The notes under the pieces were generated by a model, which was not told where the DNA came from, made no database searches, and saw nothing but the letters and a program-made list of their open reading frames with translations. Shown here piece by piece: positions 14,713-23,994 of a stretch of 63,633 nucleotides of DNA. How positions within the stretch are numbered: position 1 is the stretch's first letter; every line of letters starts with the position of its first letter. Source of the DNA: Chloroflexota bacterium (GTDB taxonomy: Bacteria > Chloroflexota > Anaerolineae > Anaerolineales > VGOW01); contig VGOW01000017.1 of the NCBI GenBank assembly GCA_016875735.1, forward strand, positions 1 through 63,633. The letters are read 5' to 3'. Both the position numbers and the translations under genes were made by a program.

Positions 14713-15441
14713 ATGATTGGCCTCAACCTGTCCACAATGATCTCACTGGCGATCACGCTGATCATCGCCATCACTGCGCATGAGTTTGCCCACGCCTATG
14801 CCGCCGACACGCTCGGCGACATGACTCCGCGCTCGCAGGGGCGATTGACGCTGAACCCTCTCGCGCATCTCGACCCGCTCGGCTCGATATTGTTTGTGAT
14901 CACCGGTTTTGGCTGGGGCAAGCCGGTGATGACGAACCCCTACAATTTTGGAGGCCGCTCACGCGGGTATGGTATTTCCAGCAATATGTCTGATGGGGGA
15001 GGCTGGTTATCCCACGTGGTCGAATCGTCCGAATCGCCGATTCGCACTGGCATGGCAATTGTCGCCGCCGCCGGGCCGTTTTCGAATCTCATCCTCGCCC
15101 TCATCGCCGCCATCCCGGCCCGGCTCGGCCTCCTGCCTCTGCTCGATTTCGGCGGCGTCACAAACATCCTGCCATCGTTCGCCGATTTTCTGATCATCTT
15201 CATTGTGGTCAACATCGGTTTGCTGCTCTTCAATCTCATCCCCCTTCCGCCGCTCGACGGTTTCACCATTGCGTTGGGCGTGCTGCCCGATGAGATGAGC
15301 AACTCGCTGGCCCGCATCGGACCCTACGGCCCCCTGATTCTCATGCTACTGCTCATGAGCGGCCGCTTCGGTTTCAATATCTTTGGCCTCGTGATGGAGC
15401 CGATGCGAGACGGCTTGTTTCATTTGATCACCGGGTTGTGA
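14713..15441 (+). CDS. Site-2 protease family (M50) membrane metalloprotease
   Basis: An intramembrane zinc protease of the SpoIVFB-like group. The zinc motif HEFAH (H23, E24, H27) lies in the first helix, and the third-ligand motif LIPLPPLDG ends at D182. Family members usually continue directly from NPYN to GMAIVAAAGP. Here about 32 residues (81-112, from GRSRGYGISSNMSDGGG to SPIRTG) lie between them, so an in-frame insertion is likely. Its stop codon overlaps the next start (TGATG), so it is coupled to the HD-domain gene. Confidence 0.88.
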   Translation: MIGLNLSTMISLAITLIIAITAHEFAHAYAADTLGDMTPRSQGRLTLNPLAHLDPLGSILFVITGFGWGKPVMTNPYNFGGRSRGYGISSNMSDGGGWLSHVVESSESPIRTGMAIVAAAGPFSNLILALIAAIPARLGLLPLLDFGGVTNILPSFADFLIIFIVVNIGLLLFNLIPLPPLDGFTIALGVLPDEMSNSLARIGPYGPLILMLLLMSGRFGFNIFGLVMEPMRDGLFHLITGL

Positions 15442-15959
15442 TGCGCGGCGCGCGCTACCGGCTGTGGCAATTCTGGCGGCTGATCACGCAACGACTCTCG
15501 CCCGATGAGTTGACTCAAGTTCGGGAATGGCTGCCGCCTTCGTTGTTCGACGTGTTTCGCCAAATGTCTCCCGCCGAGCAACATCATGCGTACAGCGTTC
15601 GACATACTCTCGCCGCGCAGGGGCAAACGAATCCCGATCTGCTCGCCGCCGCGCTTCTGCACGATGTGGGCAAGAGCCGGATGCCGTTGGCTGTGTGGGA
15701 GAAAGTCGCCATCGTGCTGGGTTTCCGATTCGCAAAGCGGTTGGCGACGGCGTGGGGCAGCCGAGAGGGTGGTTCGCGGTGGCGGCGCCCCTTTGTCGTT
15801 GCCATGCAGCACCCGGCTTGGGGCGCGGAAATGGTGAACGCGGCTGGCGGCTCGCCTACGCTCGTCGAATTGATCCGCCGCCATCAAGATCGAATCACGC
15901 CGACAGAGGATCTCTATGATCTCCTCTCCGCCCTCCAATCCGCCGACAACAGCAACTAA
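15441..15959 (+). CDS. HD-domain phosphohydrolase
   Basis: An HD-superfamily metal-dependent phosphohydrolase of about 172 residues. The HD signature is LLAAALLHDVGKSRM, with an upstream histidine in AYSVRHTLAAQ and further conserved residues in AMQHPAWGAEMV. It overlaps the stop of the M50 protease gene, so the two are translated together. The likely substrate is a nucleotide or nucleotide second messenger, but this cannot be specified. Confidence 0.85.
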   Translation: MRGARYRLWQFWRLITQRLSPDELTQVREWLPPSLFDVFRQMSPAEQHHAYSVRHTLAAQGQTNPDLLAAALLHDVGKSRMPLAVWEKVAIVLGFRFAKRLATAWGSREGGSRWRRPFVVAMQHPAWGAEMVNAAGGSPTLVELIRRHQDRITPTEDLYDLLSALQSADNSN

Positions 15960-15991
15960 AACCCAAACTCCAACTCCAACTCAAATCCTCA

Positions 15992-16972
15992 ATGGCTATC
16001 CAACTCACCCTCATCGGACTCGGACGCATCGGAACGAGCCTCGGCCTCGCGCTCAAACGCAGAGCCGCGCCCGGCCAACTGTTCATCGTTGGGCACGACC
16101 GCGAGTTGCAAAACGCGAAGATGGCGCAAGCCAAAGGCGCAGTGGATCGCGCCGAATGGAACTTGCCCGCCGCCTGCGAAAACGCCGACGCGATCTTTTT
16201 GTGCGTGCCGCTTTCGGCTCTGCGGCAAGCGTTGGAGGAAGTTGCTCCCAACGCCAAACCCGGCTGTGTGATCACCGACACCGCGCCGCTCAAAGCGCCC
16301 GTGCTCGAATGGGCCGCCGCGCTCACGCCCGCCGATCGATATTTCGTCGGCGGCAGTCCGATTCTCAACCCGATCTATTTGCATGAAAGCGCCACGGGCC
16401 TCGACGCGGCGCGCGCCGATCTGTTCGAGGGCGGGTTGTGGGCGCTGGCGCCGCAGGCCGAGGCCGCGCCCGAAGCGCTCAAACTTGTGGCCGATGTTGC
16501 CAAACTGATCGGCGCGACTCCGTTCTTTGTGGGCGCGGTGGAGCACGATGCGCTGATGGCCGGGACACACACACTGCCCGCGCTGGCCTCGGCGGCGCTG
16601 ATGAAAGTGGTGGCCGCCTCGCCCGATTGGGCCGACGCCCGCAAACTGGCCGACCGAACGTTTGCCACCGCCACCGCGCCCGTGTCGTTTTCCAGCCCGG
16701 CCGCCGCCCGCGCCGCCGCGCTCCTCAATCAAACCGCCACACTGCGCGCGCTCGATTCGATGATCGGGCAGCTCACTGCCTTGCGCGGAGCGGTCGCCGC
16801 AGGCGATGAAGCCGCAATGGACGCACTGCTGACCGAAGTTGCCATCCTTCGTGAGGCGTGGCTTGCCAAACGCCGCGAGGCCAACTGGGAAGCCGACGAG
16901 CTACCCAAGACCGAAATGCCCACGCCGGGGCAACTGTTGAGACAATTGGTGGGGTTGGGGAAGAGAAAGTGA
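15992..16972 (+). CDS. tyrA: Prephenate dehydrogenase family protein
   Basis: An NAD(P)-dependent oxidative decarboxylase of the TyrA family, converting prephenate (or arogenate) for tyrosine synthesis. The Rossmann motif TLIGLGRIGTSLGLALKR is at residues 6-23. Later hallmarks are FLCVPLSALRQAL, VITDTAPLKAPV and GAVEHDALMAGTHTLPAL, with the catalytic-site histidines. The 326-residue length is normal. It follows the HD gene by 32 bases with a short low-complexity CAAACTCCAACTCC stretch at the junction. No other aromatic pathway genes are near. A regulatory ACT domain is absent. Confidence 0.86.
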   Translation: MAIQLTLIGLGRIGTSLGLALKRRAAPGQLFIVGHDRELQNAKMAQAKGAVDRAEWNLPAACENADAIFLCVPLSALRQALEEVAPNAKPGCVITDTAPLKAPVLEWAAALTPADRYFVGGSPILNPIYLHESATGLDAARADLFEGGLWALAPQAEAAPEALKLVADVAKLIGATPFFVGAVEHDALMAGTHTLPALASAALMKVVAASPDWADARKLADRTFATATAPVSFSSPAAARAAALLNQTATLRALDSMIGQLTALRGAVAAGDEAAMDALLTEVAILREAWLAKRREANWEADELPKTEMPTPGQLLRQLVGLGKRK

Positions 16973-16973
16973 G

Positions 16974-17027
16974 GCGTAGAGCGTGAGGCGATCTCGCTCC
17001 ACGCCCCACGCCTCACGCTCCACGACA
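16974..17027. repeat. Inverted repeat (GAGCGTGAGGCG family)
   Basis: gtagagcgtgaggcg and cgcctcacgctccacg are opposing arms. The repeat separates tyrA from the GIY-YIG gene and extends that gene's frame by 16 codons upstream of its likely start. Confidence 0.65.
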
Positions 17028-17030
17028 TCA

Positions 17031-17303
17031 GTGCCGTACTGCTACATCCTCCAATGCGCCGACGGCTCGTTTTACACCGGCTGGACGACCGACCTCGAAC
17101 GGCGGGTGAAGACTCACAACGCCGGGCGCGGGAGCAAATACACCCGGCTTCGCCGCCCGGTGCGGCTCGTGTACAGCGAGCGCCTGCCGAATCGTTCCGC
17201 CGCGCAGAAGCGCGAACTGGCGATCAAGCGCCTGCCGCGCGCGAAGAAGATCGTGTTGATTGGGACATATGAAACCCGGAGGGGCGCGGATGCCTCTCGA
17301 TGA
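17031..17303 (+). CDS. GIY-YIG nuclease family protein
   Basis: A small stand-alone GIY-YIG domain of 90 residues. The core signature reads YCYILQCADGSFYTGWTTD, followed by LERRVKTHNAGRGSKYT and the late glutamate in AQKRELAIKRLPRAKK. I chose the GTG at 17031 because upstream codons come from an inverted repeat. Such UvrC-like proteins act on DNA, but the specific role is unknown. Confidence 0.88.
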   Translation: MPYCYILQCADGSFYTGWTTDLERRVKTHNAGRGSKYTRLRRPVRLVYSERLPNRSAAQKRELAIKRLPRAKKIVLIGTYETRRGADASR

Positions 17304-17309
17304 TCTATG

Positions 17310-17385
17310 ATTTCACCGCTGAGAACACAGAGCCCACAGAGATCGTTATTCTTCTCAGCGGACTCCGTGACTCGGCGGTGAACAA
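17310..17385. repeat. Intergenic repeat (ACCGCTGAGAACACAGAG family)
   Basis: ttcaccgctgagaacacag and ctcagcggactccgtg/cggcggtgaac are opposed arms. They lie in the leader of kbl. The family matches 4871-4946 and 42838-42897. Confidence 0.6.
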
Positions 17386-17423
17386 AAACAGACCGTGCGT
17401 GAATCAAAAAGAATGGAGCAGAT

Positions 17424-18608
17424 ATGACCAAAACGAAATGGATCACCGACGAAATCGACTCATTGAAACAGCAGGGGCTGTACAACACCATTCGCACCAT
17501 TGGCTCGCCGCAGGGCGCGTGGCTGATGGTGGACGGCCAGCGCGTGCTCAACTTTTGCTCCAACAATTATTTGGGGCTGGCCAACCATCCGCGCATTCTC
17601 GGCGCGGCGCGGGCGGCCATGGAAAAATACGGCCTCGGCCCGGCGGCGGTGCGCTCGATTGCCGGGACGATGGAACTGCACGTCGAACTCGAACGGCGGT
17701 TGGCCGCCTTCAAAGGCGCGGAGGCGTGTATCACCTTTCAATCGGGCTTCACCGCCAACCTCGCCACCGTGCCCGCGCTGGTGGGCAAAGAGGACGTGAT
17801 CTTTTCGGATGAGCTGAATCACGCCAGCATCATCGACGGCAGCCGACTCTCCGGCGCGAAGATCGCGCGCTACAAGCACAACGACGTTGGCAGTTTGCGC
17901 GAAGCCATCGCCAGCGAAAAGAAGATCGGCTTCCGCCGGGCGATGATCATCAGCGATGGCGTGTTCAGCATGGATGGCGACGTTGCGCCGCTGGACGAAT
18001 TGGTGAAGGTGGCCGAAGAGGAAGAGTATTTGCTCATGGCCGACGACGCGCACGGCGAAGGCGTGCTGGGCAGAGGCGGGCGCGGCATCGTCGATCATTT
18101 CAATTTGCACCACCGCGTGGACGTGGAGATCGGCACGCTCTCGAAAGCGTTCGGCGCGGTGGGCGGCTGTGTGGCCGGGGATCGGACTCTGATCGAGTGG
18201 CTGAGACAGCGCGGCCGCCCGTTCCTCTTCTCCAGCGCCATGACCGTGCCCGACGCCGCCGCCTGCCTCGCCGCCATCGATCTGCTCGAAGAATCCACCG
18301 AACTCGTGGATCGATTATGGGACAACGCCCGCTACTTCAAAGCCGAGATGAAACGGCTGGGCTTTGACACGGGGGTGAGCGCCACCCCGATCACGCCGGT
18401 GATGCTGGGCGAAGCGCCGCTGGCCCAGCAGTTCAGCCGGGCGCTGTTCGAGAACGGCGTGTTCGCCATGGCCATCGGCTTCCCCACCGTGCCCAAAGGC
18501 AAAGCGCGCATTCGGGTGATGATCTCGGCGGCGCATTCGCGCGAAGATTTGGACAAAGGGCTGGAGTCATTTGCGAAGGTGGGGAGGGAGGTGGGGGTGG
18601 TGAAATGA
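17424..18608 (+). CDS. kbl: Glycine C-acetyltransferase (2-amino-3-ketobutyrate CoA ligase)
   Basis: A PLP enzyme of the alpha-oxoamine synthase family that interconverts 2-amino-3-oxobutyrate plus CoA with glycine and acetyl-CoA in threonine breakdown. The opening matches Kbl closely ([17 protein letters not shown]). The cofactor site shows [27 protein letters not shown] and the Schiff-base lysine in GTLSKAFGA (K241). The length of 394 residues is exact for the family. The ribosome-binding site is GGAGC. Related acyltransferases (BioF) are the main alternative, but the N-terminal sequence favours Kbl. No threonine dehydrogenase is adjacent. Confidence 0.9.
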   Translation: MTKTKWITDEIDSLKQQGLYNTIRTIGSPQGAWLMVDGQRVLNFCSNNYLGLANHPRILGAARAAMEKYGLGPAAVRSIAGTMELHVELERRLAAFKGAEACITFQSGFTANLATVPALVGKEDVIFSDELNHASIIDGSRLSGAKIARYKHNDVGSLREAIASEKKIGFRRAMIISDGVFSMDGDVAPLDELVKVAEEEEYLLMADDAHGEGVLGRGGRGIVDHFNLHHRVDVEIGTLSKAFGAVGGCVAGDRTLIEWLRQRGRPFLFSSAMTVPDAAACLAAIDLLEESTELVDRLWDNARYFKAEMKRLGFDTGVSATPITPVMLGEAPLAQQFSRALFENGVFAMAIGFPTVPKGKARIRVMISAAHSREDLDKGLESFAKVGREVGVVK

Positions 18609-18662
18609 GGAATGGAGAATGGCGAATGACGAATGGAGAATGAGGAATGGAGAAGTGCGAGT
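18606..18662. repeat. Tandem low-complexity repeat (GAATGGAGAATG)
   Basis: Imperfect tandem copies of gaatggcgaatgacgaatgg follow the kbl stop. Similar words recur at 14396-14420, 14670-14700 and 31680-31790. Confidence 0.65.
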
Positions 18663-18694
18663 GACGGCGCGGTGTGTTGAGGATTGATGAGGCG

Positions 18695-19267
18695 ATGATT
18701 GATTTTTCTCCGGTTCGCAACAAGCAAACCACGATGGCCGAGTTGGCCGAGGGGCTGACGGTTGATGATCTGCGGCGCGAGACGAACGAAATGATCGACC
18801 GGATGCTGGCCCTCATTGCCGACTGCGCCGACGCCGATGTGACCTTTACGCCGCTCGACTCGACAGCCCACGACCCCGATGCGGCCACCGAGTCCGAAGT
18901 GAACATGCCGTGGACGCTGGGGCACGTGATCGTGCACACGACTGCCTCCGCCGAAGAGTCGGCGTTCCTCGCCGCCGAGTTGGCGCGCGGTGTGCAGTGG
19001 CACGGGCGCTCGCGGAGCGAAGCGCCGTGGCCGACGGTGACGACGATTGAGCAGTGCCGCCGCCGACTCGAAGAGAGCCGCCGAATGCGGTTGGCGACTC
19101 TGGATGTGTGGCCCGCCGCGCCGCATCTCGATAACACCTACCGCCCCTATGAGCGCGGTGAGCCGGTGAACTGCGTGAACCGATTCATTCGCGGACTCGG
19201 GCACGACGACAACCATTTGAATCAGATTGCCGAGATTGTGAGGCAGGCGAGGGCGGCGAGGAGTTGA
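18695..19267 (+). CDS. DinB family protein
   Basis: A four-helix-bundle protein of the DinB/YfiT-like superfamily, about 190 residues. Evidence is the helix pattern with metal-type histidines in [18 protein letters not shown] and near the C-terminus [19 protein letters not shown]. Members often act as metal-dependent thiol transferases or have unknown roles. The ATG at 18695 is preferred over an upstream GTG, which lies next to a low-complexity repeat. Confidence 0.75.
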   Translation: MIDFSPVRNKQTTMAELAEGLTVDDLRRETNEMIDRMLALIADCADADVTFTPLDSTAHDPDAATESEVNMPWTLGHVIVHTTASAEESAFLAAELARGVQWHGRSRSEAPWPTVTTIEQCRRRLEESRRMRLATLDVWPAAPHLDNTYRPYERGEPVNCVNRFIRGLGHDDNHLNQIAEIVRQARAARS

Positions 19268-19313
19268 CCCTCTCAACCTCCCCCATCGAAAAAGCACGAT
19301 AGAATTGTGAGCC

Positions 19314-20171
19314 ATGCCAAAATCAACGGTCGAACCCAAACCTTTCATCAAATGGGCGGGCGGCAAAACGCAGTTGTTGCCGCAGCTGGCGCGGCTGTTC
19401 CCCGAACGCTTCGAGGGATACCACGAGCCGTTTGTGGGGAGCGCGGCGGTGTTCTTTCATCTCTACAACATGAAACAGCGCGGCGAGTTGAAGGCCTCGA
19501 TGAGGCGCATGAGTCTGACGGACTCGAATGATGAATTGGTGAACTGTTACCGCGCCGTGCGCGACGGCGTGGAAAGTGTAATCGGTTGGCTGGAGGAACA
19601 CAAGCAGAATCACGGCCCCAAGTATTACTATGCGGTGCGGGCGCAGAACCCGCGCAACATGGGCGACACGGAGCGCGCGGCGCGGTTGATTTACTTGAAC
19701 AAGACGTGCTACAACGGGCTGTATCGGGTGAACCGCAAAGGGCAGTTCAATGTGCCGATAGGCCGATACAAAAATCCGAGCATCTTCAATGCCGATGAAC
19801 TGCGCGCCGCCAGCCGCGCCCTCGACGGGGTGACGATTGAGGCAGCCGACTTCCGCGACGTGCTCAAGCGCGCGCGCAAAAACGATTTTGTGTATTTCGA
19901 CCCGCCATATTATCCGTTGAGCAAGACGGCGAGTTTTACGAGTTACACCGAGCACCCGTTTGGCAAGTTCGAGCACGAGTCGCTGGCGTTGGTGGCGCGG
20001 GCGTTGAGCGAGAAAGGGTGCAAAGTGATGGTGAACAATTCGTGGACGGATTTCACGCGGCGGCTGTATTTCGGATTCAAGCGGGTCGAGTTGAAGGCCT
20101 CGCGCTCGATCAACTCGAAGGCTGGCAAGCGCGGGAAGATTAGCGAGATGGTGGTGGTGAATGCCCGGTGA
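19314..20171 (+). CDS. dam: DNA adenine methylase (D12 class)
   Basis: An N6-adenine DNA methyltransferase of the Dam/DpnM type. The SAM-binding motif FIKWAGGKTQLL is at residues 11-22, the catalytic motif DPPY at 196-199, with YLNKTCYNGLYRVN typical of the class. The length of 285 residues is normal. No restriction endonuclease gene is adjacent, so it appears to be an orphan methylase. Its last 11 bases overlap the start of the response regulator gene. The recognition site cannot be read from the sequence, although Dam-like enzymes often recognise GATC. Confidence 0.9.
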   Translation: MPKSTVEPKPFIKWAGGKTQLLPQLARLFPERFEGYHEPFVGSAAVFFHLYNMKQRGELKASMRRMSLTDSNDELVNCYRAVRDGVESVIGWLEEHKQNHGPKYYYAVRAQNPRNMGDTERAARLIYLNKTCYNGLYRVNRKGQFNVPIGRYKNPSIFNADELRAASRALDGVTIEAADFRDVLKRARKNDFVYFDPPYYPLSKTASFTSYTEHPFGKFEHESLALVARALSEKGCKVMVNNSWTDFTRRLYFGFKRVELKASRSINSKAGKRGKISEMVVVNAR

Positions 20172-20847
20172 ACTGATCCTCCTCGTGGACGACGAAGCCA
20201 ACATCGTGGAGCTGGCGAAGATGTATTTGGAGCGCGAGGGCTTTCGCATTGCCTCGGTGGGCGATGGGGCGCTGGCGGTGGAGGCGGTGAAGAAAGAGCC
20301 CCCGGCGCTGGTGGTGCTCGACATCATGCTCCCCACCTTCGACGGCTACGAGGTGTGCCGCCGCGTGCGCGCCGACTCGGATGTGCCGATCATCATGCTC
20401 ACTGCCCGCGACGAAGACATCGACAAGATCATCGGCCTCGAATTGGGCGCCGACGATTACATGACCAAACCGTTCAACCCGCGCGAACTGGTGGCGCGGG
20501 TGAAGGCCATTCTGCGCCGCAGTGAGCGGGCGGGCAAAGGCGAGAGGCCGGCCGGGCCGGTGCACGTGGGCGATGTGACGATTGACGAAGCCCGCCGCGA
20601 AGTGACGGTGAAAGGCAAGCCGGCCGCGCTCCGCGCCAAAGAGTTCGATCTGTTGCTCGCGCTGGCCGAGAACAAAGGCCTCGTCCTCTCGCGCGAGAAA
20701 CTGCTCGATCTCGTGTGGGGCTTCGACTTCTACGGGCAGACACGCACGGTGGATGTGCACGTGGCGCACTTGCGGAAGATTCTGGCGGGCAGTTCGGCCA
20801 GCATCGAAACCGTGACGGGTGTGGGATACAAATTGATTGCGGATTGA
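20161..20847 (+). CDS. OmpR/PhoB-family response regulator
   Basis: A DNA-binding response regulator of 228 residues. The receiver domain has the acidic pair D10-D11, the phospho-acceptor D54 (LVVLDIMLPTFDGYE) and K103 (DDYMTKPFNPREL). The C-terminal winged helix carries REKLLDLVWGFDFYGQTRTV and VDVHVAHLRKIL. The start overlaps dam by 11 bases. Its histidine kinase is not next to it. The nearest candidate lies 14.7 kb downstream at 35581, with the whole minus-strand hdr-met block between. Confidence 0.93.
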   Translation: MPGELILLVDDEANIVELAKMYLEREGFRIASVGDGALAVEAVKKEPPALVVLDIMLPTFDGYEVCRRVRADSDVPIIMLTARDEDIDKIIGLELGADDYMTKPFNPRELVARVKAILRRSERAGKGERPAGPVHVGDVTIDEARREVTVKGKPAALRAKEFDLLLALAENKGLVLSREKLLDLVWGFDFYGQTRTVDVHVAHLRKILAGSSASIETVTGVGYKLIAD

Positions 20848-20906
20848 TGATTGTGGATGGGGGAATGCGTGCGACGCGCGAGAGGCCGTTGCCGAACGCC
20901 GCGCCG

Positions 20907-21530
20907 CTACAACCCGGATGAATTCGCTTCCCTGCCCGCATTGGGAAGGTCAACCGGCTGAAAAGGCTGGCCGCAGGCATCGCACACAATGTCGGCGGTC
21001 ATGAGCGCCACGCGCTTGATTCGGATCAGGCGAGGAGGAATGCACAGGCAGGTGGCCAAAACCTGATCGGCCGGAAGGGGCTCCTCATCCAACCCTTCCA
21101 GAAAATCAGCCGCTAAGGCCAGCCCGACGTTGCGGCGGATGGCGAACGACAGAGGCTTAAGAGCCTCGCGCCACGTTTGGTAGGTGCTCGGCGACAAGAC
21201 CCACCGTGTGCGATTGGTTTCGTCGTCCCGCACAAGCCTCAACCCCAATGGCTTGGTGTGCCACGGTGAGAAGCGTGGAATACTGCCCATAACTTCCAAC
21301 AGCATGTTGGCCACGATTGTCTCTGCGGCTTGATCGGGTGCGGCCAAGTCGGCCCCCTCCAACAGAGTCGGCGTGTCGGGGGGGTCGGCGACAGCATCGT
21401 ACTTGTCGCAGATCATCTGCCACGTTTGCTCGAGCACCTCCGGCAAGTCAAGATAGGAGGCGCTGGGGCTTTCTTTCAGCACCGGCTTGTCGAAGGAGTC
21501 TCGATTGTCGCGCCGCAGAGGAACCAGCAT
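20907..21530 (-). CDS. Protein of unknown function, last gene of hdr-met operon
   Basis: I do not recognise this 207-residue protein. It is soluble, with no signal or membrane segment. It has one C-terminal CxxC pair (VCDACGQPF) and two further cysteines in LATCLCIPPRL, so a metal or Fe-S site is conceivable. It follows the HdrC-HdrB fusion by 40 bases on the same strand, so it is probably co-transcribed. The frame has ordinary codon use for the region. It could be an accessory factor of the complex, but nothing shows this directly. Confidence 0.55.
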   Translation of the reverse strand: MLVPLRRDNRDSFDKPVLKESPSASYLDLPEVLEQTWQMICDKYDAVADPPDTPTLLEGADLAAPDQAAETIVANMLLEVMGSIPRFSPWHTKPLGLRLVRDDETNRTRWVLSPSTYQTWREALKPLSFAIRRNVGLALAADFLEGLDEEPLPADQVLATCLCIPPRLIRIKRVALMTADIVCDACGQPFQPVDLPNAGREANSSGL

Positions 21531-21570
21531 CTCCCGCGACCCCTGTCGTGTATCTATCGGGCCGCGGGCT

Positions 21571-22992
21571 TCATGGGTATAACTCGAGCAAGCCCTTTCT
21601 CTTTAGCAATGGTCGCGGATCGACGAGGTTCTTGTCCAAAGCCGCCTTATGCGGCAGCCCCAAGGCCAGGGCCATCAACTGAGTGAAGTACAACACCGGC
21701 AGCGACTCTTCCAACCCCATCTGGAACTGGCGCGCATCCAAGTTGGTGTGGCAGAGTGGGCAAGCCACGACGACGACATCCGCCCCGGCCTCGCGAGCAT
21801 GGTTGAGCAAATCGCCGCTCAATTTGAGGACGATGTCGGGCCGGGTGAGCGAGTGTGCCGCGCCACAGCAGGAAGTTTTGTGCGACCAGTCCAACACTTC
21901 CACGCCGACGGCGCTCATCAGCGCGTCCATATCAGTCGGGTACTCAGGGTGCGGCGACTCGGTCACTTGCGGCGGCCGGGTGAGCAAGCATCCGTAATAA
22001 CACACGGCGCGCAGTCCGGTCAGCGGGCGCTTCACTCGAGCGGTCACATCCTGAGCGCCAACATGGTTGGCGATGGCCTCGATCAATGTGCTGACTTGCA
22101 CCGTATCGCCGTATGTGTAACCGAGGGCTTCATCCATGGCCGCTTTATGATGGCCGTCGCGGCGAATCTCATGTTGGGCAACCTTGTGGCGATTGAAGCA
22201 GGCCGCGCAGGGCATCGTCACTTCTTTGAATCCGCTCTGTTCGATCAGCGCCAGATTCTCCAGCGGCAAGCGCAGCGCCGCTTGGGGATCAGCGCGATGA
22301 GCGGCAGAGCTGCCGCAACACGCCCAGCCCTCCGGCTCGATCAGAGTCATCCCGAGCGCGCCACATACTGCGCGCGAAGAAACGTCGAACTCAGTCGCTG
22401 TGGAATGAAGCGAACAGCCGGGATAGTAAGCCACAGCGTTCGCCGCGCCGGGGATCGGTTTCGGTTTTTGTGGTGATCGAGCCAGATGCGGGAGGAAGGG
22501 CAATTTGCGCTTTTGAATCATCTTCAGGCCCAAATCCAGATCACCCGTCAGGTTGCCGGTGCGGAGTTTCAATTCTGTCATCAGACCCACTTCGTACGCT
22601 CGCCGCCACAGCCGCACCTCGCGCATGAATGCTTGGCTGAAGATAGCCACCTCGGTGACCGACGGTTTGATGCCTCGTTCGAGCGCCTCGCGCGTGAGGA
22701 ATTCCATGATCGCCGTAATGTCCAACCCCATCGGGCATCGAGTCGTGCACGTCTGGCAGGAGGCGCACAGCCATGGCGTCTGGGCGTGCAGGGCAATATC
22801 TTCCTGCCCCAGCTGCACCGCGCGCATAATTTGGTTCGGCTGCCAATCGAAGAACTCAGTCACCGGGCAGCCGCTCGTGCACTTGACGCACTGGTAACAC
22901 AAAAACACGTTCTGCCCGATCTCGCTCATGACTCGCTGAGCGAGATCGGCGCTGATCGGTGTCTGCCCGCTGACGGGTAGTGAATCAGCCAT
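21571..22992 (-). CDS. hdrCB: HdrC-HdrB fusion, heterodisulfide-reductase-like
   Basis: A fusion of HdrC and HdrB subunits (473 residues). The N-terminal ferredoxin-like domain has two [4Fe-4S] sites: C32, C35, C38, C42 (CYQCVKCTSGCP) and C76, C79, C82, C86 (CASCQTCTTRCP). The HdrB part has two CCG domains: YYPGCSLHST...GWACCGSSAAH and CYYGCLLTRPP...TSCCGAAHSL, with ACPLCHTNLD. CCG domains bind the unusual [4Fe-4S] clusters that cleave heterodisulfides in methanogens. In a bacterium next to metF and metV, the subunit more likely passes electrons to methylene-THF reductase (known from acetogen hdr-metVF clusters). It lies 12 bases after metF. Confidence 0.9.
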   Translation of the reverse strand: MADSLPVSGQTPISADLAQRVMSEIGQNVFLCYQCVKCTSGCPVTEFFDWQPNQIMRAVQLGQEDIALHAQTPWLCASCQTCTTRCPMGLDITAIMEFLTREALERGIKPSVTEVAIFSQAFMREVRLWRRAYEVGLMTELKLRTGNLTGDLDLGLKMIQKRKLPFLPHLARSPQKPKPIPGAANAVAYYPGCSLHSTATEFDVSSRAVCGALGMTLIEPEGWACCGSSAAHRADPQAALRLPLENLALIEQSGFKEVTMPCAACFNRHKVAQHEIRRDGHHKAAMDEALGYTYGDTVQVSTLIEAIANHVGAQDVTARVKRPLTGLRAVCYYGCLLTRPPQVTESPHPEYPTDMDALMSAVGVEVLDWSHKTSCCGAAHSLTRPDIVLKLSGDLLNHAREAGADVVVVACPLCHTNLDARQFQMGLEESLPVLYFTQLMALALGLPHKAALDKNLVDPRPLLKRKGLLELYP

Positions 22993-23003
22993 CGGCCCAC
23001 CTC

Positions 23004-23993
23004 CTATGTGGATGGCACAGCCTCAACAACTGGGCGCGGCAGCAGTCCCGCCCCTTCGACAATCGGCTTGACCGCCTCTTCCCATTCAATCGCCATGATG
23101 TGCGCACCTGCCACCCCTTCGATCTCGCGCATCTGGTGAATGATGTCGATGCAAATCTTCAGGCCCTCTTCCCGATAGGCCGCCGCCTTCGCTTTCTTAT
23201 CCTCGATGCCCTTGCCTGCCGTCTCCATGCGTTCCACGATCTCATCCGGCACGTCCATGCCGGGCACTTGATCGCGCATATACTTGGCCGCGCCCGGAGT
23301 CTTGAGCGGGCCGACTCCGGCCAGAATGTAGGTCTGCTTGTGCACGCCGAGATCGACCACGCGCTTCATGAACTCGCGGAACTTCGGCACGTTATAGATC
23401 ATCTGCGTCTGGATGAAATCTGCGCCGGCCTTTGCCTTCTTGCCCAGCCGGAGCGGGCGGAACTCGAACGGATCGCCGAACGGATTCTCCGCCGCGCCGA
23501 CGAAGAAGCGCGGGACGACACCCTTGATTTCCTCGCCGCACTGAAAGCACCCTTTATCGCGCAGGCCGACGACCATCTGCACCAACTGCACCGAATCCAT
23601 ATCGTGAACGTTCTTGGCTTGCGGGTGATTGCCGAAGGTTTGGTGATCGCCGGTCAGGCACAGGATGTTGCGCAGTCCGAGTGCGTACGCGCCCAGCAGA
23701 TCCCCTTGCATCCCCAGCCGATTGCGATCACGACACGTCATCTGCATCACCGGCTCCAAGCCCTCGCGCAGGGCGAGGGCGCCCGCGCCAATGGACGACA
23801 TGCGGACGATGGCCGTCTGATTGTCGGTGATGTTCGCCGCTTCGACGCATCCTTTGAGAAGCGCGGCCTTCTTGCGGATCACCTCCGCGTCGGCGTTCTT
23901 GGGCGGGCCCAGCTCGGCGGTCACGGCAAAGTGACCGGCGCGGAGAATCTTCTCTAAGTTGGAACCGGATTTGTAACCATTTAGATCGCTCAT
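23004..23993 (-). CDS. metF: Methylenetetrahydrofolate reductase
   Basis: A TIM-barrel flavoprotein reducing methylene-THF to methyl-THF, in the methyl branch of the Wood-Ljungdahl pathway or for methionine synthesis. Key segments are VTAELGPPKNADAEVI at the N-terminus (the family's catalytic glutamate), NILCLTGDHQTFGNHPQAK and ADFIQTQMIYNVPKFREFM. The ATG at 23993 is preferred over the longer frame because the extension overlaps metV. metV lies immediately upstream, with adjacent stop and start. The arrangement matches the MetVF type known from acetogens, which needs an iron-sulfur partner rather than direct NADH. Confidence 0.93.
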   Translation of the reverse strand: MSDLNGYKSGSNLEKILRAGHFAVTAELGPPKNADAEVIRKKAALLKGCVEAANITDNQTAIVRMSSIGAGALALREGLEPVMQMTCRDRNRLGMQGDLLGAYALGLRNILCLTGDHQTFGNHPQAKNVHDMDSVQLVQMVVGLRDKGCFQCGEEIKGVVPRFFVGAAENPFGDPFEFRPLRLGKKAKAGADFIQTQMIYNVPKFREFMKRVVDLGVHKQTYILAGVGPLKTPGAAKYMRDQVPGMDVPDEIVERMETAGKGIEDKKAKAAAYREEGLKICIDIIHQMREIEGVAGAHIMAIEWEEAVKPIVEGAGLLPRPVVEAVPST

Positions 23994-23994
23994 C

